From the NCBI RefSeq assembly GCF_910592395.1, contig NC_088326.1, forward strand, positions 5,089,001-5,153,000: a stretch of DNA of 64,000 nucleotides, read 5' to 3'. The position numbers were made by a program, and so were the translations under genes. Positions 56,647 through 64,000 of this stretch are shown piece by piece. This DNA comes from Lineus longissimus (lineage: Eukaryota > Nemertea > Pilidiophora > Heteronemertea > Lineidae). Each line of letters begins with the position of its first letter. The first letter of the stretch is position 1. The notes under the pieces are model-generated. The model was not told the origin of the DNA. It was given only the letters and a program-made list of their open reading frames with translations, and made no database searches.

Positions 56647-58125
56647 CCCTGACCAAACACCCCCACATTATGGCTAATTTTAACCCCGTTTTAACGCACA
56701 CTCCGCCCCAGTAGGAGCAGAAACCTTCCCGGTAGATTTGAAATATCAAAAGTGACCATATATCCTACTTATATAGGAATATGGAATATATATACTTTAT
56801 ATATATATATATTACATCACTGTTTAGAAATCCCATTTCATGTCTATCAACATTTTTCTAATTTAATACAATATTTAATGGTATTTGCTAGTTTTGTGAT
56901 TTTGAAGCCAAGTTTCTAGCTCATTTAGATTTGAAAACGGTTCATTTTCCCACCGATGAGCTTGTTTTGGCAGACATATAAGAGCAAAGTGGTGTGAGGT
57001 ATACTGTTCCAATATATTTGAACGCGCAATTTGACTTAAACCTTACAAACATTGTGTACATCAATTTTTTAGTCACCTCATAAGAAACAATTTACAGTAT
57101 ATGTCGCCATTGAATACAACCTGATTTTGTTTGTTTTTAAATATCAAATTGCAATCAGATGAGAGTGAATGCAGCTTAATTGTGGTTTGATTATTGTTAT
57201 GTTTGGCAATTAGCAGATAATCAACACATCTGCCTAAATTCTTAGATCGTTCTCATCTATATAATTTATATATTGTATGTATTTGTAACCCGATAAATCA
57301 TATTATGTGTACCTCATGTGGAGAGTAAATATTTTTCGTTGAATTTTGGTCGTTCCATCATTGGTCTGCACCTCAGCTCAGTTGGCAGCGGAATTAAAAA
57401 TGGCTTCATCATGGCTTCCAGTTAATTACCCGAGAGAGCTGTGGGATCAAGGGAAACTTGCCGTGACCTGACTCTTTATTTGAAAAACTCTGCCTGGAGG
57501 AAATATACCGCTAATACAAAAACTTATGATGGTCATGTAAAAACTTATTGTTGTCATGATATCAAGTAGATAGAAACTGGAAGTACGATTGGAACGATTA
57601 ATATCTGCGCTATACCTAAGGAAACTTCGTTTTCTTGCCCAAATCAATCTAATTTCAAGTTGCCAAAACGCCATCAATTTACATCTTCTATACTACACCT
57701 GTAAAAAACATTCTCGACTAACACATAGTATCTACTGCAAATCATGTAGGCCTACATTTAAATAAATGCATCTGACATATGTTCCATATCAGAAGCATAA
57801 CATGCATCACACAATGACCCCATTGTTTTAGTAATCGTTTTTTGCGAGCGTTTTCGCGTTGAAGATTTTGCTCCCGTAAAAAAATTAACAAACAATAGAG
57901 TCATTGTGTTAAATGGGTCAACAATGATTAATGGCTGCAATAACTGCCATGGCTGTAATGGCAACCAGTGGACTAAGTTCAACTGACACCTCTGAATGAT
58001 GGAACCTTAAAGGTTGACACTTTCGCTGACCTTACGTTATGGAGGTTACAGTGTATCATTGGTTTACCAAAATGAAATGAACTGTCCCAAGTCTCTCCAA
58101 TGTAATACTGTACAACACATACCAG
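56647..58125. other. Unassigned DNA left of Polinton copy B
   Basis: AT-rich, with a short (TA)n near 56800. The minus frames at 57447-58182 lack support. No gene. Confidence 0.35.
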
Positions 58126-58258
58126 AGTAATATATATATGAGGTGATAGGAATAATAGGTATTTTGAAGCCATTTTGATCAAAGCCCTTACAGGCCTTTT
58201 TGTCTCAAATTAGCTTAGAAACCCCTAAGAACCAGCCACCTCATATATATATATTACT
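58126..58258. repeat. Terminal hairpin of copy B
   Basis: The arm AGTAATATATATATGAGGTG (58126-58145) is matched by an inverted copy at 58237-58258 that has one extra TA. The ~90 nt between resemble those of copy A (for example GCCCTTACAGGCC), but the arms differ from those of copy A. Confidence 0.6.
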
Positions 58259-58356
58259 TAGGGAATACTACAGCTCAATGGGTTAATTCCTTAAAATAAA
58301 TGGCCTTTTTACTGTCTTCATTATCCAAAATTCAAGGAAAAATTCAAGTAAATTAA

Positions 58357-59706
58357 ATGTATTATCCAATAGCAAATCAACATAAAAGTAACTTCACCTA
58401 TGATTTCTTTAATTTAGAAGTAACTGTTAACAGTAACAAATTCTTCAGACTACAAGAAACTAAGATAACACCTGGGTTTTTGAGCCTGAAAAATAAGAAA
58501 GACTGTCTGCGAATGGAAAAGAATCCATTATCGTTTTACCAGAACCAATTTAACACGGCTGTTTGGTTTGCTACTACCGGTTGTGGTATTTCAATAGATG
58601 ATCACTTGAATCACAGTGACCCATTGATAAGGTCAATTTACAGATTTCATGTTTACTATCAAATATTGAAGATCATGAAGAATCTAGAGATACCAATTCC
58701 AGGTGAAAGTGATTTCAATGAGACAAACAATAACATTAACCGTAGGAAACTAGGAGGGTTATTGAGTGAATTTGGTTTAAAAGACGAATATGATTTCTCA
58801 GTGTTTGAAAGTAATGAGGGGTGGACTTCCTGGAGTGTATCGGATTACAACCCGAACATAACTGATCCCGGATATTACATCAATGATTCTAAAATCAATT
58901 TCTTCCTCATGCAAGTTCATGAAAATAGAATGCCACCGATGTTCAGTAAAGACTGGGATGCTGGAATGGCTAATTTCAAATATCCAGATACCTTCGTGAA
59001 GTATCATGTGAAACAACACAAGAATGTATTTGATGTAATTACACAAAATGAATGTCAAACCTATCAACAATTCATGATATTTAAATCAAATGGTTTCTCT
59101 AATCCTGGAATAGAGAGGTTGAATGACACAATAAGGACATATGTTTACTGTATTCTGGGTGCCCAGGCGTTGACCAGAACACCAATAATTGGAGTACCGG
59201 GTACAGAATTGGATGCTCAGAAGGAATTTAACAAACTATTAAAGGACTCGATTAATCAACATCCTGATATTTCCACTTCAATTCAAAGATACCAAAAAGC
59301 AGTGAGTGACACTCATACAAGACTAGATTATGTAATAGCACCAGGATTGTATGTCATAGGGTCAAATATGGTACTCGTTATTGGTAAGCTGGATAACTAC
59401 AATAATAACATTTTAATAGCACCAAAAAATGCTAAACCTGGTAAGAATGACAAAAAGACCTTACCACCACCACTGATGGAAGGAAATAGTTCTAAGAAAA
59501 TAAGAGTTAAGAGTAGTGTTGATACTGTCAAGACCAGTCATACACCAAAGAGTAATGTTGATGCACCAAAAACAACTGAAACATCAAAGAATACTCCTAC
59601 TACTAAACGGGACACCAAAGTTGAGAGGGAGGATGATACTCATGAAACAATTAAATTCATGCTTTACTCAGTTGTTGGTACATTGATTGTTTTTATGGTT
59701 AGATAA
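58357..59706 (+). CDS. Conserved Polinton-like protein, 449 aa (copy B)
   Basis: The open frame from 58357 matches the copy A gene at 233-1702 almost throughout. The original start is probably ATG 58300 (MAFLLSSLSK, AAATAAATG context as in copy A). In copy B a TAA lies between it and 58357, so the first ~20 codons are cut off or initiation has moved to 58357. The protein has no motif I can name. Conserved phrases include YDFFNLEV, TTGCGISIDDHLNH and TYVYCILGAQ, followed by a Lys/Thr/Ser linker (residues about 360-420) and a C-terminal hydrophobic segment (FMLYSVVGTLIVFMVR). It lacks the double-hairpin insertion of copy A. A virion role is possible but unproven. Confidence 0.75.
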   Translation: MYYPIANQHKSNFTYDFFNLEVTVNSNKFFRLQETKITPGFLSLKNKKDCLRMEKNPLSFYQNQFNTAVWFATTGCGISIDDHLNHSDPLIRSIYRFHVYYQILKIMKNLEIPIPGESDFNETNNNINRRKLGGLLSEFGLKDEYDFSVFESNEGWTSWSVSDYNPNITDPGYYINDSKINFFLMQVHENRMPPMFSKDWDAGMANFKYPDTFVKYHVKQHKNVFDVITQNECQTYQQFMIFKSNGFSNPGIERLNDTIRTYVYCILGAQALTRTPIIGVPGTELDAQKEFNKLLKDSINQHPDISTSIQRYQKAVSDTHTRLDYVIAPGLYVIGSNMVLVIGKLDNYNNNILIAPKNAKPGKNDKKTLPPPLMEGNSSKKIRVKSSVDTVKTSHTPKSNVDAPKTTETSKNTPTTKRDTKVEREDDTHETIKFMLYSVVGTLIVFMVR

Positions 59707-59716
59707 ATAAGTAATT

Positions 59717-60607
59717 ATGGCTGAAGGAGGTGAAGATTATGAAATGGATGATTACGATCATAATTACATTCATAATGTGGATGATCCTCCTGATTGGAGA
59801 AATAATAGAATTTATCAAGATGACGGCACAACATACAACACAGGTAATACAAATCTTACTACTGAAACTTCATTCACTAGAACTCCAGATAGAGCAAGAG
59901 GTATTGTCCCTGAATTGATGGAAAAGGAGTTAAGTTACGATGAAGTAGAGGATAAACTTGCAAAAGCATTGGAAGAAACAAAATGGAAATATGACCATAA
60001 CAAATTGAGTAATCTTGCACCACACATTAGTTACTCTGGAAACAAACTTTATTACGTTCCAAAAACAAATTATGAAGTTGATTTGATAAAAGGTAAATTT
60101 GAAAACGAAAATTTATTTGACTATCATGATAATGATGGATACATTAAAAAGATAATTCCTTTAACTAAGGGTGATGGAGACTTCTATGCTGAAAGAACAT
60201 TAAAGAATAAGTTTGGTGATAGATTTGCTGACATGATTAGAGGTATGATTGAACCTGATGAACCAGCACCTATGGAAGGACCTAGAATGGCACCTATGGA
60301 AGGCCCGGAATCAGTAAGTCAACCACAACAGGTATCAACTCAAACAGATATATTAATTAATGAGGTAAACAGTTCAAACCAACCAATAGATAAACTGACA
60401 GATGCTACTGATGAAGAATTAAGGGCATTTGGTTTTACTGAATCTGCCTTGAGAGAACTTAGAGGGTTAAAACAGGCTGGTGATGATCTAGCTGCAGTAA
60501 AGAGGGATAAGGACATGCAAATAGAGGAATTAGAAAATCAACTTCGTAATTTAACAAGAGACTATTTAGAGCCTGTAGAAGAAGATTCTGAAGATATGGG
60601 GGAGTAG
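59717..60607 (+). CDS. Acidic coiled-coil Polinton protein, 296 aa (copy B)
   Basis: ATG at 59717, 10 bp after the previous stop. Residues 1-70 are acidic and Tyr-rich, 70-175 are a mixed region, and about 180-205 contain two PMEGP phrases. The end (about 240-295) is a charged helix (ELRGLKQAGDDLAAVKRDKD). The frame ends at TAG 60605 just after a run of five G. The protein sequence continues in the -1 frame (EKQIDELNNKLYEEM), so the intended product is probably longer. The function is unknown; similar long proteins occur in cnidarian Polinton-like elements. Confidence 0.7.
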   Translation: MAEGGEDYEMDDYDHNYIHNVDDPPDWRNNRIYQDDGTTYNTGNTNLTTETSFTRTPDRARGIVPELMEKELSYDEVEDKLAKALEETKWKYDHNKLSNLAPHISYSGNKLYYVPKTNYEVDLIKGKFENENLFDYHDNDGYIKKIIPLTKGDGDFYAERTLKNKFGDRFADMIRGMIEPDEPAPMEGPRMAPMEGPESVSQPQQVSTQTDILINEVNSSNQPIDKLTDATDEELRAFGFTESALRELRGLKQAGDDLAAVKRDKDMQIEELENQLRNLTRDYLEPVEEDSEDMGE

Positions 60608-61200
60608 AAAAGCAAATAGATGAACTAAATAATAAATTGTATGAGGAAATGTCAAAGGTATGGAGGTTAAACAATGACAGGGAGTCACAAACTAGAAGAA
60701 TTAAACGTTTAATTGTTGATGTTCTAAAGAAACCAGATTCAACTATTCCTCTAAAGGACAGAATAAAGTAACTTTTTAAGACGTATGGTGTAACCATTAG
60801 CGCCATAATAAAAGCTGTTGTAATGACATTTACAACTCTAGGTCTCAGTATCAGTAGTGCTTTAAGTGGTGCCACTAAATCTGTAAAACCAACTCCAGGA
60901 CCAGACCCAACTCCAGGACCTACACCAGAACCTGGGCCAGGACCAAAACCATCAATACCAGATAAAGTGAAAGAAGGTCTCAAGAAGTTTGCTGAATGGC
61001 TAAAAGAACTGGCCAAGAAATCAGCTGCGGCTTTACCTGGAATCATCGGTTCTATCGTTTCATTTCTCCTGAAAACAATTGGTGCAGTTGTTGGCTTTCT
61101 AGCTGAACATCTGATCATAGCAGTTATTGCTATTGTGAGCTCCATAATCTATGGTTTAATTGGGGGTGTTAAAGCCTTAAAATCACGTAAAAGGTCTTAG
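60604..61200 (+). CDS. Coiled-coil/membrane tail of the same protein (copy B)
   Basis: This frame continues the 296-aa protein: a coiled-coil end, RESQTRRIKRLI, then a TAA at 60769, a hydrophobic helix (TISAIIKAVVMTFTTLGLSI), a Pro/Gly-rich linker (residues about 25-45 of the 60823 frame), an amphipathic helix (GLKKFAEWLKELAKK), two more hydrophobic segments and a basic end (KSRKRS). In copy C the matching codon at the TAA is sense. I infer one ancestral protein of about 490 aa, anchored in or acting on membranes. Whether copy B makes it in two parts or is simply broken cannot be told. Confidence 0.6.
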
Positions 61201-61250
61201 GTGACCTTCTATCAAAAAACAATGTTTAAAAAAATAATTATCATGTAAAT

Positions 61251-62420
61251 ATGAATAAATACATCTCATTAAAAGATTATTATTCTAGTGAGTCGGACTT
61301 CGTCCTGAGAGCAGAGCTCGAGTGGAACAATGAGAATCTTAAAGGATACATTCGACCTAGGGTCATGGATAGAAATTTCAGTGAAGAAAATGTCAGCAAG
61401 AATTATGACAGTGGGAAAGTTGATAAGCCTACTCGAGCTATGCTCTCAAGACGAAGTCTGACTGAGACACACAAAGTAGTCCTTCCAAAAATGAAAGAAT
61501 ATGACGTTAGTACCAACACTAATGCCCAATTCTGCCGTAATTGCAAACGTTGGACACTTTTTGAGTATCAAAAGAATTTAAATTTAGCCAGGAACGCCGC
61601 TAAAACTGTGAAGTATCAATTCTGCATTGTTTGTAATGCAACCAGTTATGATGATGATTTTAAGACTCTTGAGATCAATATTGACAACACGATTCGTTAT
61701 TTTGACATTATTCTTAGAAAGCTTGGATGGAGACGTTTGTCTGAATCGGTTCTCAAATATTTAAAGGACTTTGTGGAAGTGCATTTACAGTGCTACTTTT
61801 CAAGTCCCAGAAAATGTCTTAGTAAGCAGAGATATGAAAGTACAGTCCACTTAGCTTTAAAAATGGGTATTAACACTCTCCCCTCTAAGTTACGGGAAAA
61901 GGGGTTACATGGCGAGGCCATACTTGTTGCATTTCACTGTGGGGAATATGACTGGTTTCTTGCCATTGAATTTATCAACAGGGCTATTGGTAAACCCCAA
62001 TTAACAGATGAGAATATCACCGACCTCAGACTAGTGTACTATGCTTTCCTTAGATTTCTGCATTACTGTGGTGTGAAGGTCACAATTAACTACAAGGTAA
62101 TTTTACACCAAGCCTTTAAAACGATGAAAATTGATTATGTAATATTTAGTCCTTTTTTAACCAACAAGGAGCGAGGTAATGATTTGGAGAGATTATGGTA
62201 TGATTTCACTCAAAGTATTTTCTTCCAGAATTACAAGGTTGAGAAGGAATATGACCAGGAAATTGGCAAGCAGTTTGACGTTTTATTGAGTGCTAGTGCA
62301 GGTCGAGACATTAACTGCATCAGTAGTATTAAGTTAGCACCAGCCGGACTTTGTCCTGGGAGCATAGCTCGAGCTAGTGTTAAGTGCAATAAACTTGTGA
62401 AAACAGCATTTTGTACTTAA
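61251..62420 (+). CDS. Zn-motif Polinton protein, 389 aa, carrying three repeat insertions (copy B)
   Basis: An intact frame. It has CRNCKRW and CIVCNA (paired CxxC, residues about 95-130), then conserved phrases shared with copy C: YFSSPRKCLSKQRYE, CGEYDWFLAIEFINR, FLHYCGV. The N-terminal ~85 residues and the C-terminal ~45 differ from copy C. They contain three double-hairpin repeats, translated as SDFVLRAELE, TRAMLSRRSLT (the reverse orientation) and GLCPGSIARA. The repeats therefore enlarge this protein in place. The function is unknown; the Zn ribbon suggests nucleic-acid or protein binding. Confidence 0.7.
   Translation: MNKYISLKDYYSSESDFVLRAELEWNNENLKGYIRPRVMDRNFSEENVSKNYDSGKVDKPTRAMLSRRSLTETHKVVLPKMKEYDVSTNTNAQFCRNCKRWTLFEYQKNLNLARNAAKTVKYQFCIVCNATSYDDDFKTLEINIDNTIRYFDIILRKLGWRRLSESVLKYLKDFVEVHLQCYFSSPRKCLSKQRYESTVHLALKMGINTLPSKLREKGLHGEAILVAFHCGEYDWFLAIEFINRAIGKPQLTDENITDLRLVYYAFLRFLHYCGVKVTINYKVILHQAFKTMKIDYVIFSPFLTNKERGNDLERLWYDFTQSIFFQNYKVEKEYDQEIGKQFDVLLSASAGRDINCISSIKLAPAGLCPGSIARASVKCNKLVKTAFCT
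61292..61323 (+). repeat. Double-hairpin repeat B-1
   Basis: GGAC-TTC-GTCC, TGA, GAGC-AGA-GCTC. Inside the 389-aa gene, read as SDFVLRAELE. Confidence 0.85.
61431..61463 (-). repeat. Double-hairpin repeat B-2, reverse orientation
   Basis: On the minus strand AGAC-TTC-GTCT, TGA, GAGC-ATA-GCTC. Both sides of the first stem are changed relative to the consensus, so pairing is kept. Inside the 389-aa gene. Confidence 0.85.
62343..62374 (+). repeat. Double-hairpin repeat B-3
   Basis: GGAC-TTT-GTCC, TGG, GAGC-ATA-GCTC. Near the 3' end of the 389-aa gene, read as GLCPGSIARA. Confidence 0.8.
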
Positions 62421-62443
62421 CACTCATTTTTCTATTATTTTAA

Positions 62444-63286
62444 ATGAACAGTCAGCAAATGAATAGTCAGACATCATCTGTAATTGAACAACAAATGAAA
62501 CATGTTGGTGTTATCAATCAAAACCCAGTCGGACTTTGTCCTGAGAGCATAGCTCGAGTCGGTCGCAGTCCTGAGAGCATAGCTCGAGTTGGGGCTTCTA
62601 ACCAACAGAACACTGGTAGTTACCAACAGAACAGTACTAACTTTCAACAGAACTGCACTACAAATCAACAAGTTTCAAACAAGCAGTTGAATAGTTCAAA
62701 TTTAGTTACTCCTAGTCAAGGAATAGTCAATTCTAGTTGCCAACTAGGATCAACTAGCAATCAACAAGGTTCAAGTAGCAATCAACAAAATTTGAACTAT
62801 TTGACTGATAGTGGCCTTAAAGCCAAACAAGAGTTAGAAATTTTAGTTGCAACTGGGAAAAGCAAGTATTTACTTAATAAACAACTAACTTTAAATGACT
62901 TAGATAATATGACAGAAAAGGAACTCTTAAAACACCACAGAATCTACCAGACAAAGATGGCTGCCAGACTTAATTATTCTTTGGGTAAGACAGTACTTAA
63001 AGCTTACACTAAATTATCAAGGTGGTTATTACCAATAGATGACGAGGATAATCTTTACCATGACCTCAGAAATGATTACATCGTTACCAATGAACTTGAC
63101 AAATGGCTTGGATGGGTTAGTATCAAAATGGGAGCATTGACGGCACTTGCTTCAACAACACTTATTACTTTAGGCCATTGTCATGAGGAATCATCAATGA
63201 ATACACCAAATATGACTGTCTCTGAATGTGACAAACCAATAGATGAAAGTCTAAATATTACAGGTAGTGATGATAAAGAAGACTAA
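62444..63286 (+). CDS. Q/N/S-rich Polinton protein, 280 aa (copy B)
   Basis: An intact frame with a TTTAAATG start. Residues 1-120 are rich in Gln, Asn and Ser and include two tandem double-hairpin insertions (GLCPESIARVG, then RSPESIARVG). Residues about 122-250 are the conserved part, with LTDSGLKAKQELEILVATGK, LPIDDEDNLYHDLRNDY and KWLGWVSIKMGALTALAST. The last part ends in a small hydrophobic helix and an acidic tail. I know this conserved part from other invertebrate Polinton-like elements, where it is uncharacterised. It overlaps nothing, whereas in copy C the homologue overlaps the next gene. Confidence 0.65.
   Translation: MNSQQMNSQTSSVIEQQMKHVGVINQNPVGLCPESIARVGRSPESIARVGASNQQNTGSYQQNSTNFQQNCTTNQQVSNKQLNSSNLVTPSQGIVNSSCQLGSTSNQQGSSSNQQNLNYLTDSGLKAKQELEILVATGKSKYLLNKQLTLNDLDNMTEKELLKHHRIYQTKMAARLNYSLGKTVLKAYTKLSRWLLPIDDEDNLYHDLRNDYIVTNELDKWLGWVSIKMGALTALASTTLITLGHCHEESSMNTPNMTVSECDKPIDESLNITGSDDKED
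62528..62560 (+). repeat. Double-hairpin repeat B-4
   Basis: GGAC-TTT-GTCC, TGA, GAGC-ATA-GCTC in the 280-aa gene, read as GLCPESIARV. Confidence 0.85.
62559..62590 (+). repeat. Double-hairpin repeat B-5, tandem with B-4
   Basis: It abuts B-4. The first stem is altered (GGTC-GCA-GTCC, no longer fully paired); the second is intact (GAGC-ATA-GCTC). Read in the same frame as RSPESIARVG. Confidence 0.75.
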
Positions 63287-63292
63287 ATTAAC

Positions 63293-63318
63293 CTGGTCAT
63301 GAGAACATAGTTCGAATT
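63293..63318 (+). repeat. Degenerate double-hairpin repeat B-6, intergenic
   Basis: The first stem is lost. The second reads GAAC-ATA-GTTC, a paired change from GAGC/GCTC. It lies between the 280-aa and 152-aa genes, which overlap in copy C. Confidence 0.6.
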
Positions 63319-63334
63319 AATTCGGCCAAGATAA

Positions 63335-63793
63335 ATGGAACTTGAAACTGTAACTGATACTACTAAAGTTTCAGTGTCTAAGAAACCTCGATCAGAGAAA
63401 CAATTAGCATGGTCTAGAGAACTGGGTAGAAGATCTCAGGAATTTAAGAGGATAAAAAAGGATAAGACGACATTTAAAGTACAGGACTCCTCCCCAAACA
63501 ACAGAGTTGTGGAAAAGGAGGAAGAAGAAGTAGAGGAAGAAGAACCACAATCTCAAAATACTGATGTATCACTGCGTGAATCTACCAGTAATACCTATGT
63601 CTATGTAGGTTTAGGTGCAATTATTTTAGCAGCATTTATTATGTTTAAGAAACTTCCTAAAAAAGTAAGTAAAGAGCAGCGATCAGGCTTGAATGAAGCA
63701 GTCATGAAGGGATCACTCAGGAAGGGGTCAATTAGCCCTCTTGTTAAACCTGTAGTTAAAGAGAAGAAATGTACTATTCCTTTAATGGAATGA
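63335..63793 (+). CDS. Single-span membrane Polinton protein, 152 aa (copy B)
   Basis: ATG in a GATAAATG context. There is a basic block (KQLAWSRELGRRSQEFKR, residues about 20-40), a Glu-rich linker (about 60-75), one membrane span (TYVYVGLGAIILAAFIMF, about 88-106) and a Lys-rich tail ending CTIPLME. The homologue in copy C (38278-38741) keeps the same order. The charge pattern suggests the basic N-terminus faces nucleic acid or the interior. The 3' end overlaps the convergent gene by about 20 bp. Confidence 0.7.
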   Translation: MELETVTDTTKVSVSKKPRSEKQLAWSRELGRRSQEFKRIKKDKTTFKVQDSSPNNRVVEKEEEEVEEEEPQSQNTDVSLRESTSNTYVYVGLGAIILAAFIMFKKLPKKVSKEQRSGLNEAVMKGSLRKGSISPLVKPVVKEKKCTIPLME

Positions 63794-64000
63794 TCTCATC
63801 AGGTGGTCGGACTTCGTCCTGAGAGCAGAGCTCGAGTCCGAGGTGCTTGTCTTCACCACAAGAGTTTAACTCTATTCGGACTTCGTCCTGAGAGCATAGC
63901 TCGATTCTTAACTCTAAAGAAACCTCTGTTCCTCTGAAATTAACTAGCTTACCATTCTCATCAGTGATTTCGAATTTTATGTGATTAGTACACTTATTTA
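63774..64000 (-). CDS. Convergent beta-type Polinton protein, C-terminal part (copy B)
   Basis: It enters from the right edge and ends at TAG 63774-63776. Readable from the N-side: NHIKFEITDENGKLVNFRG, then LELRIEL, then two double-hairpin repeats in reverse (each giving LCSQDEVR), and the end DEIIPLKE. The homologue in copy C (38722-39440) has no repeats and is shorter here. A spike or minor capsid role is inferred from its fold-like pattern. Confidence 0.55.
   Translation of the reverse strand, partial: NKCTNHIKFEITDENGKLVNFRGTEVSLELRIELCSQDEVRIELNSCGEDKHLGLELCSQDEVRPPDEIIPLKE
63806..63840 (+). repeat. Double-hairpin repeat B-7
   Basis: GGAC-TTC-GTCC, TGA, GAGC-AGA-GCTC. The flanks CGGAC...GTCCG could also pair as an outer stem. 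It lies inside the minus-strand convergent gene. Confidence 0.85.
63875..63906 (+). repeat. Double-hairpin repeat B-8
   Basis: GGAC-TTC-GTCC, TGA, GAGC-ATA-GCTC. Inside the minus-strand convergent gene, 35 bp from B-7. Confidence 0.85.

Larger units (their letters stand above)
58126..64000 (+). mobile_element. Polinton-like element copy B, best preserved, partial
   Basis: It starts at the terminal hairpin (AG at 58126) and runs off the right edge. Genes, left to right: the conserved ~450-aa protein, coiled-coil protein, membrane tail, 389-aa Zn protein, 280-aa Q/N-rich protein, 152-aa membrane protein, and a convergent gene entering from the right. Compared with copy C, the capsid, ATPase, integrase, HNH and 211-aa genes are absent between 61200 and 61251. 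It carries eight double-hairpin repeats. Confidence 0.85.

Noticed and set aside
61292-61323. Hammerhead ribozyme reading of the double-hairpin unit
   Set aside because: CTGA is followed by GAGC and not by the CUGANGA core, and no GAAA follows stem II. The two small hairpins explain the sequence better.
1-64000. tRNA, rRNA or CRISPR features
   Set aside because: No tRNA box A/B pairs, rRNA stretches or regular spacer arrays were seen by eye.

Overview
The window is nuclear DNA of an invertebrate animal, probably marine. The signs are spliced genes with GT-AG (and one apparent GC-AG) introns, secreted matrix-type proteins, poly-C tracts, and dense nested transposons of animal families. The species cannot be fixed from the sequence. 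Most of the window consists of mobile elements inserted into one another. Host genes are sparse, and all that I can support lie on the minus strand.

Layout. (1) 1-1915: end of a Polinton/Maverick-like virus-like transposon (copy A, minus), inserted in the gag gene of an older LTR element (1916-2182). (2) 3761-6910: first copy of an unclassified repeat, called R1 here. (3) 7178-8268: an intact two-exon host gene for a small secreted protein. Then about 6 kb is mostly unassigned, with a LINE 3' scrap at 9639-9808 and a possible host exon at 13145-13432. (4) 14890-48341: a second Polinton-like copy (copy C, plus). It is split by a Ty3/gypsy-like LTR element (15746-32029), which itself holds an R1 copy and an L1/Tx1-like LINE. 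The DNA polymerase gene of copy C is split again by a piggyBac element and a third R1 copy. (5) 48342-58125: host DNA with a three-exon gene (52177 to 49383, minus) that joins a dermatopontin domain to an aerolysin-like domain, plus three foldback/MITE elements. (6) 58126-64000: a third Polinton-like copy (copy B, plus), the least decayed, running off the right edge.

Gene set of the Polinton-like family, pooled over the copies: a conserved protein of about 450-490 aa, a long coiled-coil/membrane protein, a capsid-like fragment, an FtsK/HerA-type packaging ATPase, a retroviral-type integrase, an HNH-like Zn protein, several small structural-looking proteins, a convergent beta-type protein, and a protein-primed family B DNA polymerase. 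Copy C carries the whole block but is full of stops and frameshifts. Copy B lacks the capsid-ATPase-integrase block within the window, yet most of its other ORFs are open.

Most notable observations: (a) a roughly 32-bp double-hairpin repeat has spread through genes of copies A and B (nine copies, none found in C). It sits inside ORFs in several frames and both orientations without stopping them, there is an A-versus-B empty-site comparison, and two copies carry paired stem changes. (b) The dermatopontin-aerolysin-like fusion gene has matching splice phases. (c) The Polinton ends carry terminal hairpins whose arms differ in sequence between copies but remain self-complementary. (d) Two convergent Polinton genes share a palindrome that gives both proteins an IPLxE C-terminus.
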